Shown here: positions 1 to 7,746 of the stretch, in pieces | Position numbering within the stretch: position 1 is the stretch's first letter | Layout of the letters: each line of letters opens with the position of its first letter | Assembly: GCA_944388695.1 (NCBI GenBank) | Contig: CALXJT010000013.1 | Location: 1 to 34,422 of the forward strand | DNA from: an uncultured Clostridia bacterium | Lineage (GTDB): Bacteria > Bacillota > Clostridia > TANB77 > CAG-508 | Reading direction: 5' to 3' | DNA length: 34,422 nucleotides | Notes under the pieces: generated by a model | Seen by the model: the letters and a program-made list of their open reading frames with translations, nothing else | Databases searched by the model: none | What the model was told of the DNA's origin: nothing | Made by a program: the position numbers and the translations under genes

Positions 1-1556
1 ATAAATCTTTCTATACTACCAAATATTACTCTATGAAGCATTACTGGTCTATGTTTTTCTCCATCTTCTCCAATATAAGTTAAATCAAATCTTTCTGGCA
101 TTTGGAAATCTAATTGTATTGTTCCACATTGCCAACTTCTTCCTAAACAATCTTTTATATGGAAATCAATTTTTGGACCATAAAAAGCTCCATCACCTTC
201 ATTTAATTCATATGGTAAATTCAAATCTGCTAAAACTTTCTTTAAAGCATTTTCTGCCATTTCCCATTGTTCATCAGATCCCATTGAATCATCTGGTCTT
301 GTTGATAATTCTATAGAATAGTCAAATCCAAATAAGTTATATACTTCATCAACTAATTTTATAACTCCTGCTATTTCTTCTTCTATTTGACTTGGTAAAC
401 AGAAAATATGTGCATCATCTTGTGTAAAACATCTAACTCTAAATAATCCATTAAGTTCTCCTGATTTTTCATGACGATGTACTAAACCTAATTCTCCCAT
501 ACGAATTGGTAAATCACGATATGAATGCATTTTACTTTTATATACTATCATACCTCCTGGGCAGTTCATAGGTTTTATACCATAATCTACATCATCTATT
601 TTTGTTGTATACATATTTTCTTTGTAATGGTCCCAATGTCCTGAACGATGCCAAAGTTCTTCGTTTAAAATCATTGGTGTTTTTACTTCTTGATATCCAT
701 GTTTTCTATGTATTTCTCTCCAATAATCTTCTAATACATTTCTTATTATCATTCCTTTTGGTAAAAAGAATGGGAATCCTGGTCCCTCTGGTGCAATCAT
801 GAATAATTCTAATTCTTTACCCAATTTTTTATGATCTCTTTTTTTAGCTTCTTCTAATAAATCTAAATGTTCTTGTAATTGGCTTGCCTTTGGGAAAGAT
901 ATTGCATATATTCTTTGTAACATTTTATTTTTTTCGCTACCTCTCCAATATGCACCTGATGAAGATAATATTTTTACTGCTTTTACTTTTCCAGTACTCA
1001 TTAAATGTGGTCCTGCACATAAATCTGTAAAATCACCTTGCTCATAAAAACTTATTTCTTCTCCTTCTGGTAATTCTTCTATTAATTCAACCTTATATGG
1101 TTGGTCTTTCATTAATTCTAATGCTTTTTCTTTTGGTAAAGAAAATCTTTTTATTTCTATATCTTCTTTTATTATTTTTTTCATTTCTTCTTCAATTTTT
1201 GCTTTATCTTCATCTGTAAATGGTTTTTCTACATCAAAATCATAGTAAAAACCATCATCAATACTTGGACCTATTGCAAATTTAACATCTGGAAATAATC
1301 TTTTTACAGCTTGTGCCATTATATGTGATGTTGTATGCCAATATGCTTTTTTACCATTTAAACTAGAGTCAAATGTATCTATAACTAATTCACAATCTTC
1401 TTGTAATTCGTAACGTAAGTCTTTTACTTCTCCATTAACTTCTCCACATGTTGCAACTCTAGCTAATCCTTCACTTATTTTTTTTGCAACTTCAATTATA
1501 GAAGTTCCTTTTTCTACTTCTAAAGTAGAACCATCTTTTAATACTACTTTTATCAT
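1..1556 (-). CDS. thrS: Threonyl-tRNA synthetase, C-terminal end cut off by the window
   Basis: Charges tRNA-Thr with threonine in the cytoplasm. 518 codons are visible, reading leftwards off the window edge. The family is about 640 residues long, so the C-terminal anticodon-binding domain is missing only because the window ends. In order I see an N-terminal TGS domain (starts [18 protein letters not shown]), the editing/SAD domain with HTTSH near residue 77 and the TDLCAGPH motif, then the class II catalytic core ([34 protein letters not shown]). The ATG at 1554-1556 is set by a GGGAGG ribosome site just upstream at about 1562-1570. Expression is controlled by the T-box leader at 1660-1903. 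A tRNA-Thr gene lies divergently upstream. I am very sure of the identity. Confidence 0.97.
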   Translation of the reverse strand, partial: MIKVVLKDGSTLEVEKGTSIIEVAKKISEGLARVATCGEVNGEVKDLRYELQEDCELVIDTFDSSLNGKKAYWHTTSHIMAQAVKRLFPDVKFAIGPSIDDGFYYDFDVEKPFTDEDKAKIEEEMKKIIKEDIEIKRFSLPKEKALELMKDQPYKVELIEELPEGEEISFYEQGDFTDLCAGPHLMSTGKVKAVKILSSSGAYWRGSEKNKMLQRIYAISFPKASQLQEHLDLLEEAKKRDHKKLGKELELFMIAPEGPGFPFFLPKGMIIRNVLEDYWREIHRKHGYQEVKTPMILNEELWHRSGHWDHYKENMYTTKIDDVDYGIKPMNCPGGMIVYKSKMHSYRDLPIRMGELGLVHRHEKSGELNGLFRVRCFTQDDAHIFCLPSQIEEEIAGVIKLVDEVYNLFGFDYSIELSTRPDDSMGSDEQWEMAENALKKVLADLNLPYELNEGDGAFYGPKIDFHIKDCLGRSWQCGTIQLDFQMPERFDLTYIGEDGEKHRPVMLHRVIFGSIERF

Positions 1557-1659
1557 AATAAAACCTCCCTTTATAGAATGAATACTTAATTTTACTATAT
1601 AAAATTGCCTTATTTTCATTATGTAATTTTTTATAAGTTTCATCTATACTATTATTTTT

Positions 1660-1903
1660 TAGAATCAAAATACTCCTATGAGCATTTTGGTTCTTTGCTC
1701 ATAGGAGTGTATATTTACACGGTTCCATCCTATTTTTTACTTAATTATAAGACTATAACGTATCTTACACGTTTGGCTTATTCACCAAAAACTTGAAGAG
1801 GTAGTTTTTCAAATACGTTTTCTTAAGTTAGCTTTCAGCCTCTGACTAACTCTCTCTTTTAGAAACCTTTATTTTACTTTTTCTCTTACTGTTTTTCTTT
1901 ATG
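1660..1903 (-). promoter_or_regulatory. T-box leader (threonine-specific) of thrS
   Basis: Read on the minus strand, this leader has the T-box core AGGATGGAACCGTG (1718-1731). An upstream Stem I region (about 1803-1855) has AGAGAG, a distal GGCTGAAAGC loop and a lower loop holding ACC at 1800-1802. ACC is a Thr codon and pairs with anticodon GGU. The four T-box bases UGGA can pair with the acceptor end UCCA, which is exactly the end encoded by the tRNA-Thr gene at 2083-2158. A terminator stem (1672-1708) follows, then thrS. By family knowledge, uncharged tRNA-Thr stabilises the antiterminator and turns thrS on. The exact Stem I limits are inferred by eye. Confidence 0.92.
1672..1708 (-). terminator. 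Regulated terminator stem of the thrS T-box
   Basis: Perfect 13-bp stem: 1672-1684 (ACTCCTATGAGCA) pairs with 1696-1708 around an 11-base loop. On the minus strand it is followed by an imperfect U-rich tract. It sits between the T-box core and thrS, where the alternative terminator of a T-box is expected. Confidence 0.85.
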
Positions 1904-1909
1904 CTATAT

Positions 1910-1938
1910 ATTTTATTCCATTTTTTACAAAAAGTCAA
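1910..1938 (-). promoter_or_regulatory. Promoter of the thrS leader
   Basis: On the minus strand, -35 TTGACT (1933-1938) and -10 TAAAAT (1910-1915) are separated by 17 bp. This places the transcript start near 1903 and gives a leader of about 345 nt. A perfect 13-bp tandem duplication (TTCACTTTCTTCA, 1947-1972) lies just upstream of the -35 box. Confidence 0.8.
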
Positions 1939-2014
1939 GAATTTTTTTCACTTTCTTCATTCACTTTCTTCACTTTTTTTCATTCATATGCATTGAATAT
2001 TTTTTATTAATTAC

Positions 2015-2043
2015 TTTACATTTTATTTCTTTTAATATATAAT
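2015..2043 (+). promoter_or_regulatory. Promoter of the tRNA-Thr gene
   Basis: -35 TTTACA (2015-2020), 17-bp spacer and -10 TATAAT (2038-2043). It ends 39 bp before the first base of the tRNA. Confidence 0.8.
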
Positions 2044-2082
2044 ACGAAAGTAATAAATTTTACTTCATATTTAAAATATTTT

Positions 2083-2158
2083 GCTTCCATAGCTCAGTAG
2101 GTAGAGTGCTACCTTGGTAAGGTAGAGGTCACGGGTTCAATTCCCGTTGGAAGCTCCA
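2083..2158 (+). tRNA. tRNA-Thr (anticodon GGT)
   Basis: A full cloverleaf can be drawn: acceptor GCTTCCA pairs with TGGAAGC, anticodon stem CTACC with GGTAG around loop TTGGTAA (anticodon GGT at 2116-2118), and T arm ACGGG-TTCAATT-CCCGT. The discriminator is T and CCA is encoded (2156-2158). It has its own promoter (2015-2043) and a 16-bp terminator hairpin (2163-2213). It is divergent from thrS, whose T-box leader matches both its anticodon and its acceptor end. Confidence 0.98.
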
Positions 2159-2162
2159 TATC

Positions 2163-2213
2163 AAGTTAAAAAGACATATTAAGATATCTAATCTTTCTAT
2201 GTCTTTTTAACTT
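2163..2213. terminator. Bidirectional terminator between tRNA-Thr and the 298-aa gene
   Basis: A perfect 16-bp inverted repeat: 2163-2178 pairs with 2198-2213 around a 19-base loop. The arms carry an A-run on the left and a T-run on the right, so it can work for both the tRNA (plus) and the convergent gene at 2251-3147 (minus). Confidence 0.85.
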
Positions 2214-2250
2214 AAATTTAGTAATAATATCAACTAGATTTTATTACAAT

Positions 2251-3147
2251 TTAAATGAAATTTAATTTTCTCAATTCTGCAATTCTTTCCTCGATTTCCT
2301 GAATGTCTTCCAAATTTAATATGATTGGTGCTTTAATTTCCTTTGTAGAATCATCATAACTAAACACACCATTATCATCTGTATATTTCCAAAATGATTT
2401 TGTCATTTCAAATGTAAATTTTTTATCCTCTAAAATATATTTTTGAATATTTCCAAAATCTTCTGTCTTATACACTTCGGTTCTATCAAGAAGCTCAAGC
2501 GAAATCTCAAGTCCTTCAAAGCTACATATACTATCTTTACTAAAAACCTTTTTCCTAAAATCACTCACACTTCCTTTTCTAAAATTATATTCTAAAAAAT
2601 CATGTATAAACTCTTTTTGCATTGAATAACAATCTTCAGAAAGAAATTTTATTCCATTATCATTTAAATTATTCTTATAAATTATGATTGCAACAAGATT
2701 TTCTCCAAAGATTCTTTGAGTATATAAATAACCTAAACTATCACTATAACGAAAAACAGGCCTTTTCTTTGAATCAAATATCACGCATTCGTCAATGAAA
2801 ATATTTTTTCCCTCATTATTAATGCCATAGTGAATTATTTCATTCCGACCATCAAGCCGCATAATTGGAATATAAGTCACTGTAGGAAATGTAAGAAAAA
2901 ATAACTTTCTTCGATATTTTACTATCAATTGTTTATTAAAAGTTATTTCTACACATTCTCCAAAAATCTTTAATAAAAAATCACCAAAAGTTTTAGTTAA
3001 AATTTCATTAGATTTGAGCCATTTCTTTATATACCGCATAGCTTTTCCTTTACAGACAGCTGCCATTTCAGAATTTGAATCAAAAATATAGTTTTCAACT
3101 TTACCGTAAAAAAGATCCTCACATGCATTGACAAAATTATCCTTCAT
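2251..3147 (-). CDS. Uncharacterised protein, 298 aa
   Basis: I do not recognise this protein. It has no signal peptide, membrane segment, P-loop or metal-binding cysteine set that I can see. It is mixed alpha/beta in character, with aromatic beta-like stretches in the first half (FFLTFPTVTYIPIMRLDGR) and a charged helical end (LEDIQEIEERIAELRKL). I chose the ATG at 3145-3147 because AAAGGAGG stands 7-8 bases upstream. An in-frame ATG 39 bases further up has no ribosome site. It is a single gene with its own promoter (3198-3226) and terminator, next to a tRNA gene. Its DNA seems somewhat less AT-biased than its neighbours, which together with the tRNA position would fit acquisition by transfer, but this is only an impression. 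Confidence 0.75.
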   Translation of the reverse strand: MKDNFVNACEDLFYGKVENYIFDSNSEMAAVCKGKAMRYIKKWLKSNEILTKTFGDFLLKIFGECVEITFNKQLIVKYRRKLFFLTFPTVTYIPIMRLDGRNEIIHYGINNEGKNIFIDECVIFDSKKRPVFRYSDSLGYLYTQRIFGENLVAIIIYKNNLNDNGIKFLSEDCYSMQKEFIHDFLEYNFRKGSVSDFRKKVFSKDSICSFEGLEISLELLDRTEVYKTEDFGNIQKYILEDKKFTFEMTKSFWKYTDDNGVFSYDDSTKEIKAPIILNLEDIQEIEERIAELRKLNFI

Positions 3148-3197
3148 TTCTTTTTCCTCCTTTAAATTTAAAGCAAAAATTAACATCTAACATTTAT

Positions 3198-3226
3198 ATA
3201 TTAGCATAATTTGTAGATTATATCAA
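3198..3226 (-). promoter_or_regulatory. Promoter of the 298-aa gene
   Basis: Minus-strand -35 TTGATA (3221-3226) and -10 TAATAT (3198-3203), spacer 17 bp, about 50 bp before the chosen ATG. It lies immediately past the sigH terminator, so this gene is transcribed separately from sigH. Confidence 0.65.
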
Positions 3227-3232
3227 GTAAAA

Positions 3233-3262
3233 AGCAGATGATTAAAAATTAACCATCTACTT
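3233..3262 (-). terminator. sigH terminator
   Basis: On the minus strand, GTAGATGGTTAA pairs with TTAATCATCTGC (two mismatched positions) around a short T loop, followed by CTTTTTAC. It starts a few bases after the sigH stop codon. Confidence 0.75.
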
Positions 3263-3265
3263 TTT

Positions 3266-3919
3266 TTACAATTCTCTATCATTCATATTTTTAAATGCTT
3301 TTTTTCTAATTCTTTGAATAGCATTATCTACAGACTTTACAGGTGAATCTAATTTTTGAGCTATTACTGTATAACTTTCACCTTTAATATATCTTTCTAA
3401 AACTTTCTTTTCAAATTTACTTAAGTGCTTTGTTATTGCATTTTGCATCTCTTTATAATATTCTTTTTTCATAATTGTTTCTAATGGGTCTTCTGCCGTT
3501 TTATTATTAAAAGTTTCCATCAATTCTGTACTATTCTCATCTTCTGAATTATCATATGCTGATATATTTAAAGATAATGAAGAATTCAATGGCATATGTT
3601 TTTGCCTATTAGATGATTTTATAGCAGTTATCAATTGTCTCTCTACACACATATTTGCAAAAGTTTTGAATGAATTCTGTTTTGTTTCATCAAATGTTTT
3701 TATAGCTTTAAAAAGTCCTATCATTCCCTCTTGGAAAATATCTTCTTTTTCCGCTCCTACTATAAAATATCTACTAACTTTCATATTTACTAAATCTCTA
3801 TATCTCTCTAATAAAAATGAACAAGCTTCTTCTTCTCCATCTTTTATTTTCTCTATTAATTGTTCATCTGTTAACTTACCATACTTATCTGTTGAAAAAT
3901 ATACATTTTGTTTTTGCAT
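3266..3919 (-). CDS. sigH: RNA polymerase sporulation sigma factor SigH (Spo0H)
   Basis: 217 aa, the normal size of the SigH family. It would direct RNA polymerase to early-stationary and sporulation-onset promoters. Region 2 is clear (DLVNMKVSRYFIVGAEKEDI, FQEGMIGLFKAIKTFD, then FANMCVERQLITAIKSSNR). Region 4 with its helix-turn-helix is at the C-terminus (LERYIKGESYTVIAQKLDSP, VKSVDNAIQRIRKKA). The ATG has GGAGG 11 bases upstream, a slightly long spacing. A near-perfect vegetative promoter precedes it (3957-3985). In many Clostridia sigH sits beside ribosomal genes; here it lies between an unknown gene and ogt, so the neighbours add nothing. Confidence 0.93.
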   Translation of the reverse strand: MQKQNVYFSTDKYGKLTDEQLIEKIKDGEEEACSFLLERYRDLVNMKVSRYFIVGAEKEDIFQEGMIGLFKAIKTFDETKQNSFKTFANMCVERQLITAIKSSNRQKHMPLNSSLSLNISAYDNSEDENSTELMETFNNKTAEDPLETIMKKEYYKEMQNAITKHLSKFEKKVLERYIKGESYTVIAQKLDSPVKSVDNAIQRIRKKAFKNMNDREL

Positions 3920-3956
3920 TAGTCAAAATACCTCCAAATGTGCTATCGTTACTAGT

Positions 3957-3985
3957 ATTATATATTTGAATTATAGTATTGTCAA
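3957..3985 (-). promoter_or_regulatory. sigH promoter, consensus sigma-A type
   Basis: Minus-strand TTGACA (3980-3985), 17-bp spacer and TATAAT (3957-3962): a perfect match to the vegetative consensus, about 40 bp before the sigH ATG. The long A/T stretch to 4125 contains nothing else I can support. Confidence 0.85.
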
Positions 3986-4125
3986 GATAAAAGATACATA
4001 TTTTATCGAATTTTAAATATTTTCCTATTATTATAAACCCTATAATATTTTGAAAATAGATATCCTTAATCTATATTATAATAACATCTTTAAAGAAAAA
4101 AGTACTCTTTTAGTTAACAACAATT

Positions 4126-4590
4126 TTAAACAGATTTCACTTTTCTTTCCAATTCTATTAAGTATTTTTTCTTATCTAAACCTCCAGCATAACCTACTAA
4201 CTTACTATTTTTTCCTACAACCCTATGACATGGAACTATTATTGAAATAGGATTATTATGATTTGCCATTCCAACTGCTCTTGAAGCTTTAGGATTTCCT
4301 ATTTTTTCTGCAATTTCTCCATAAGACCTTGTTTCACCATATGGAATCTTTTTTAATTCATTCCACACCTTTTCATAAAACTCTGTCCTTTTTAACTTAA
4401 TTGGTATATCAAATTCCGTTCTTTTCCCCTCAAAATATTCTTGAAGTTCATTTTCTGTCTTTTCTAAAAGTAAACTACTTCCTTTTTCAATACCTGATTT
4501 TACTCCAAAAGAAATTTCTATTATTTTATTTTCTTCCTCTATAATACTAATATCTCCAATTGGTGATGTATAAACTTTTAAAAGTTTCAT
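4126..4590 (-). CDS. ogt: Methylated-DNA--protein-cysteine methyltransferase
   Basis: 154 aa, Ogt/MGMT family. It repairs O6-alkylguanine by irreversible transfer of the alkyl group to its own cysteine. The active site PCHRV is at residues 120-124 (Cys121). The preceding helix-turn-helix part, with IPYGETRSYGEIAEKIGNP and the SRAVGMANHNNP segment, is typical. The short N-terminal domain lacks the extra regulatory and zinc parts of Ada. I chose the ATG at 4588-4590 because GGAGG lies 7 bases upstream; the ATG seven codons earlier has no such site. A weak promoter is visible at 4615-4643. Confidence 0.95.
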   Translation of the reverse strand: MKLLKVYTSPIGDISIIEEENKIIEISFGVKSGIEKGSSLLLEKTENELQEYFEGKRTEFDIPIKLKRTEFYEKVWNELKKIPYGETRSYGEIAEKIGNPKASRAVGMANHNNPISIIVPCHRVVGKNSKLVGYAGGLDKKKYLIELERKVKSV

Positions 4591-4614
4591 TAATATACCT
4601 CCAACAATCAACTA

Positions 4615-4643
4615 TATCTAAATATTTCAAAATTATATGTCAA
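4615..4643 (-). promoter_or_regulatory. Possible ogt promoter
   Basis: Minus strand: perfect -35 TTGACA (4638-4643) and, 17 bp on, a poor -10 TAGATA (4615-4620). It is only about 25 bp before the ogt ATG. Confidence 0.45.
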
Positions 4644-4670
4644 ATTTACTATTAAATAATAACATAAAAA

Positions 4671-4707
4671 AGTCACAAATTCAAACATTAAGTTTAAATC
4701 TGTGACT
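4671..4707 (-). terminator. Orphan terminator-like hairpin upstream of ogt
   Basis: AGTCACA (4671-4677) pairs with TGTGACT (4701-4707) and AAAC with GTTT inside. On the minus strand it runs straight into a T6 run, so it looks like an intrinsic terminator. It stands upstream of the ogt promoter with no recognised minus-strand gene feeding it. The rest of 4708-4870 holds no gene I can support apart from a pair of 13-bp repeats. Confidence 0.5.
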
Positions 4708-4822
4708 ACATTTAATATAAAAAATAAAAGGGGATGTTTTGATTGTTTATAATATACCTTCCTTTTATGACCATTCTGTGAACATTTTCTGTTTTTTTTA
4801 TGTTTTTGAATTTTAACTAAAA

Positions 4823-4865
4823 CTAATTTACAAAATTTATTCTTTATTACTGCTAATTTACAAAA
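4823..4865. repeat. Pair of 13-bp direct repeats 30 bp apart
   Basis: CTAATTTACAAAA occurs perfectly at 4823-4835 and 4853-4865. The 30-bp period is close to three helical turns and the second copy ends just upstream of the promoter at 4872-4898. A regulator-binding site is possible but not shown. Confidence 0.5.
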
Positions 4866-4871
4866 ATACTA

Positions 4872-4898
4872 TTGAATTTATATTTTTTTTGATATAAT
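4872..4898 (+). promoter_or_regulatory. Promoter of the ycxB-like / murT / gatD operon
   Basis: TATAAT (4893-4898) preceded by TGA, an extended -10. The -35 is weak (TTGAAT at 4872-4877, spacer 15 bp). About 55 bp separate it from the first ATG. Confidence 0.6.
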
Positions 4899-4953
4899 AT
4901 CATCTATATAAAATAGAAAACAATATCAATTATAAGATTGGAGATATATACTT

Positions 4954-5505
4954 ATGAAAACATTATTCAAAAACAAAACAAAATATACTAAACAAACATA
5001 TAAAAAATTTGTAGAATTTCATCAAAAACAATATGGTATATATTATACAACATATACAATAATATTTATAATATTATTCATATTTTGCCTAATTGTTCAA
5101 TTACAATCACATAACTATACAATAGCAATACTATTTGTAATAGCAGTTATTTCTTTTATATTATGGCGAATATTTCATCCTGTTCATGAAATTAAAAACG
5201 AAATAAAAAGTTCTAAAATACAACATGAAGTTGAATTTAGCTTTAAATTTTATGAACCATATTTCCAAGTAATGAAAGGTCGTGAATATGAAAACCATCA
5301 TTATTTTAAAATAAAAAGAGTAATAGAAACAGATGAATTTATATACCTATATTTAGATAAAAATCATGCATTACTCTTAAATAAAAATGGATTTGTTATT
5401 GGAAATTGTTCAGATTTTATAGACTTCATACAGAAGAAATGTAAATTTAAATATAAATATATTTCTAATTTAGATAATAATCATAATACAAAAAAACAAA
5501 AGTAA
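4954..5505 (+). CDS. YcxB-like membrane protein
   Basis: 183 aa. Two membrane helices lie at about residues 28-52 and 56-72, then a cytoplasmic part. The second half (EVEFSFKFYEPYFQV, IKRVIETDEFIYLYLDKNHA, FVIGNCSDFIDFIQKK) looks like the YcxB domain, a small PH-like module of unknown function; that assignment is by resemblance only. GGAG lies about 10 bases before the ATG. The gene is followed 16 bases later by murT, whose ribosome site overlaps the gap, so it probably shares the operon and may act at the membrane alongside cell wall synthesis. Confidence 0.75.
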   Translation: MKTLFKNKTKYTKQTYKKFVEFHQKQYGIYYTTYTIIFIILFIFCLIVQLQSHNYTIAILFVIAVISFILWRIFHPVHEIKNEIKSSKIQHEVEFSFKFYEPYFQVMKGREYENHHYFKIKRVIETDEFIYLYLDKNHALLLNKNGFVIGNCSDFIDFIQKKCKFKYKYISNLDNNHNTKKQK

Positions 5506-5521
5506 AAAGGAGGATGCCAAA

Positions 5522-6847
5522 GTGCGTAATTTTTTCATTATTTTATTTGCAAAAATTTTAAATGTAATATTAAAAATTGCTAGAAAACAAGGAGGTAATA
5601 TTTTAGGTAAAATAGCACTAAAATTAAATAAAAACTTACTTAAAGATTTTAAAGTTAATTCACCAGTAATTGCAGTTACAGCAACAAATGGAAAAACATC
5701 AACAAATAACTGTATTAGCTATACTTTAAAACAAGCTGGATTTAAAGTAGTTAGTAATTCTGAAGGAAATAATATGGAGACTGGAATAGTTTCTACTCTT
5801 CTTAAAAATTGTACTTTAACTGGAAAAATCAAAGCTGACTATATTTGTTTTGAAATTGACGAAAGCTATGTTCCAAAAATATTTTCTAAATTCCGTTTAG
5901 ATACACTTGTCATTTTAAATTTCTTTAGAGACCAACTAGATAGAAATGGTGAAGTTGAAACATTAATTCTAAAAATAAATGAATTTCTAAAAACATATGA
6001 AGGAAACTTAATTTTAAATAATGATGACCCAAATGTTTCAAGACTTGGACTAGCAAACCCAAATAATGATAATATATATTATTATCATGTAGACAAATAT
6101 AAATATGCAACACAAGAATTAAAAGAAGCTGGAGAAGGAAAATTCTGTCCTTTCTGTAAAACCCGTTTAGAATATGAATTCTACCAATATTCACATATTG
6201 GCAAATTCCACTGTCCTAAATGTAATTTCGGAGAAAATGAAATTTATAAATTCGCAGAAAATATTGATTTAGAAAAGAGAAGTTTTGATGTAAGTGGCAT
6301 TACATATAAAATACCAGAAAATAGTATCTACACAGTTTATAATCACCTTGCTGTTTTATGTGTATGTTCAATTTATAATATTGATACAGAATTTGTTTTA
6401 AAATCTTTTAAAGATTTTTCATTAAATAATGGGCGTTCAGAAAAACTTGAAATAAACGGTTCTAATACATTTATAAATTTAGCCAAAAATCCAACTGGTG
6501 CAAATGTAAGTTTACGTATTCTAAATGAAGATTCTAGCAATAAAGACCTCTTATTTGTACTAAATGATAATATTGCTGATGGATTTGATGTATCATGGAT
6601 TTGGGATATTAATTTCGATTCTTTAAATAATGTTGAAAGAATTATTACATCTGGTACAAGAGCATATGATATAGCAATTAGAATAAAAACTTCAGGATTT
6701 GACCACACAAAAATACAAGCATTTCCTGAACTTGATAAAGCTGTAGATGAATTATACTCTACTACAAATAATAAATATGTAATTGCAAATTATACAGCTC
6801 TGCAACCTACAAGAAATGAAATACTTAGAAAGGGGAAAATTTTATGA
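5522..6847 (+). CDS. murT: Lipid II isoglutaminyl synthase, MurT subunit
   Basis: 441 aa. With GatD it amidates the D-Glu of lipid II to D-isoglutamine, using ATP and glutamine-derived ammonia, at the inner face of the membrane. It is a Mur ligase relative: the P-loop is TATNGKTST at residues 53-61. A zinc ribbon inserted in the middle domain has Cys209, Cys212, Cys231 and Cys234 (CPFC and CPKC). The C-terminal DUF1727-type domain ends with the ANYTALQPTR segment. The start is GTG at 5522, chosen because AAGGAGG lies 7-8 bases upstream; a nearby ATG is out of frame. The stop overlaps the gatD start (ATGA), the usual murT-gatD arrangement and a sign of translational coupling. Confidence 0.96.
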   Translation: MRNFFIILFAKILNVILKIARKQGGNILGKIALKLNKNLLKDFKVNSPVIAVTATNGKTSTNNCISYTLKQAGFKVVSNSEGNNMETGIVSTLLKNCTLTGKIKADYICFEIDESYVPKIFSKFRLDTLVILNFFRDQLDRNGEVETLILKINEFLKTYEGNLILNNDDPNVSRLGLANPNNDNIYYYHVDKYKYATQELKEAGEGKFCPFCKTRLEYEFYQYSHIGKFHCPKCNFGENEIYKFAENIDLEKRSFDVSGITYKIPENSIYTVYNHLAVLCVCSIYNIDTEFVLKSFKDFSLNNGRSEKLEINGSNTFINLAKNPTGANVSLRILNEDSSNKDLLFVLNDNIADGFDVSWIWDINFDSLNNVERIITSGTRAYDIAIRIKTSGFDHTKIQAFPELDKAVDELYSTTNNKYVIANYTALQPTRNEILRKGKIL

Positions 6848-7584
6848 AAGAATTAAAAATACTTTATTTATACCCAGATATTCTAGAATTATATGGTGAT
6901 TTCGGTAATATACAAGTCTTAAAATACCGTTTAGAAAAACGAGGTTTTTCTTGTATAATAGATTCATATTCTATTGGAGATGATGAACCAAACTTTAATG
7001 ACTATGACATAATCTTTAGCGGTGGCGGTGCAGATAATGAACAAAGTATATTATCAAAAGATTTAATACAATATAAAGATAAAATAAAAACTGCTGTAAA
7101 AAATGGTGTATTCTTTTTATTAATATGTGGCTCATATCAACTATTCGGAAAATATTATAAAGATGTTGATGGTAATATTATACCTGGATTAGAGATTTTC
7201 CCATATTATACTGAAGCAATTAATGACAGAAAAAAAAGATGTATTGGAAATATTGTAATTTCAGCCAATATAAATGGTAAAGAACAAAAAATAATTGGAT
7301 TTGAAAATCACGGCGGACAAACATATGATGTATTTTCTCCTTTTGGAACTGTTCTTTATGGAAATGGAAATAAATTTGGTGATAATAAAGAAGGCTTCTT
7401 CCTTGACAATGTTATTGCTACATATCTACATGGCCCTCTTCTTTCTAAAAATCCTGAACTTGCAGATTACATTATTTCTTATTGTTTAAATAGAAAATAT
7501 GGCGAAAATGTGACTCTTGAAAAATTAGATGATAGTTTCGAAAATCTTTGTAGAGAACAACTATTAAAACACTTTACACACTAG
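6844..7584 (+). CDS. gatD: Lipid II isoglutaminyl synthase, GatD glutaminase subunit
   Basis: 246 aa, a class I glutamine amidotransferase that hydrolyses glutamine and hands ammonia to MurT. The nucleophile is Cys95 in LLICGSYQ and the catalytic His is His196 in TYLHGPLL. FENHGGQT near residue 153 and the early LYPDILELYGDFGN are typical of GatD and its CobB/CobQ-like relatives. The ATG overlaps the murT stop by four bases. A bidirectional terminator follows at 7626-7681. MurT/GatD is common in Gram-positive bacteria, so this confirms a cell wall with amidated stem peptides. Confidence 0.96.
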   Translation: MKELKILYLYPDILELYGDFGNIQVLKYRLEKRGFSCIIDSYSIGDDEPNFNDYDIIFSGGGADNEQSILSKDLIQYKDKIKTAVKNGVFFLLICGSYQLFGKYYKDVDGNIIPGLEIFPYYTEAINDRKKRCIGNIVISANINGKEQKIIGFENHGGQTYDVFSPFGTVLYGNGNKFGDNKEGFFLDNVIATYLHGPLLSKNPELADYIISYCLNRKYGENVTLEKLDDSFENLCREQLLKHFTH

Positions 7585-7625
7585 AAATGGAACAGAAAAA
7601 AAAGAAAATGAAACAAATAACAAGA

Positions 7626-7681
7626 AAAGAGAGACAGTTCTTGAAATGAATTGAATTCATCTTCATAAACGGTCTCTCTTT
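7626..7681. terminator. Bidirectional terminator between gatD and the 779-aa gene
   Basis: A perfect 10-bp outer stem AAAGAGAGAC/GTCTCTCTTT (7626-7635 with 7672-7681) encloses a second small palindrome (ATGAATTGAATTCAT). It is flanked by A-rich sequence on the left and T/C-rich sequence on the right, between convergent genes. Confidence 0.75.
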
Positions 7682-7746
7682 CCATTTTATTTCTTTTCCT
7701 ATCTCTTTCTCTGTTATTTCTTTCCTATTCTCTTTCTATTATCTTT

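Noticed and set aside
1947-1972. Start of a CRISPR-like array
   Set aside because: Only two 13-bp units stand directly together without spacers. No regularly spaced repeats or cas genes exist in the window.
4739-4816. 25-codon TTG-start reading frame with GGGG upstream
   Set aside because: The composition is that of random AT-rich DNA, there is no promoter upstream and it matches no small protein I know, including SpoVM.
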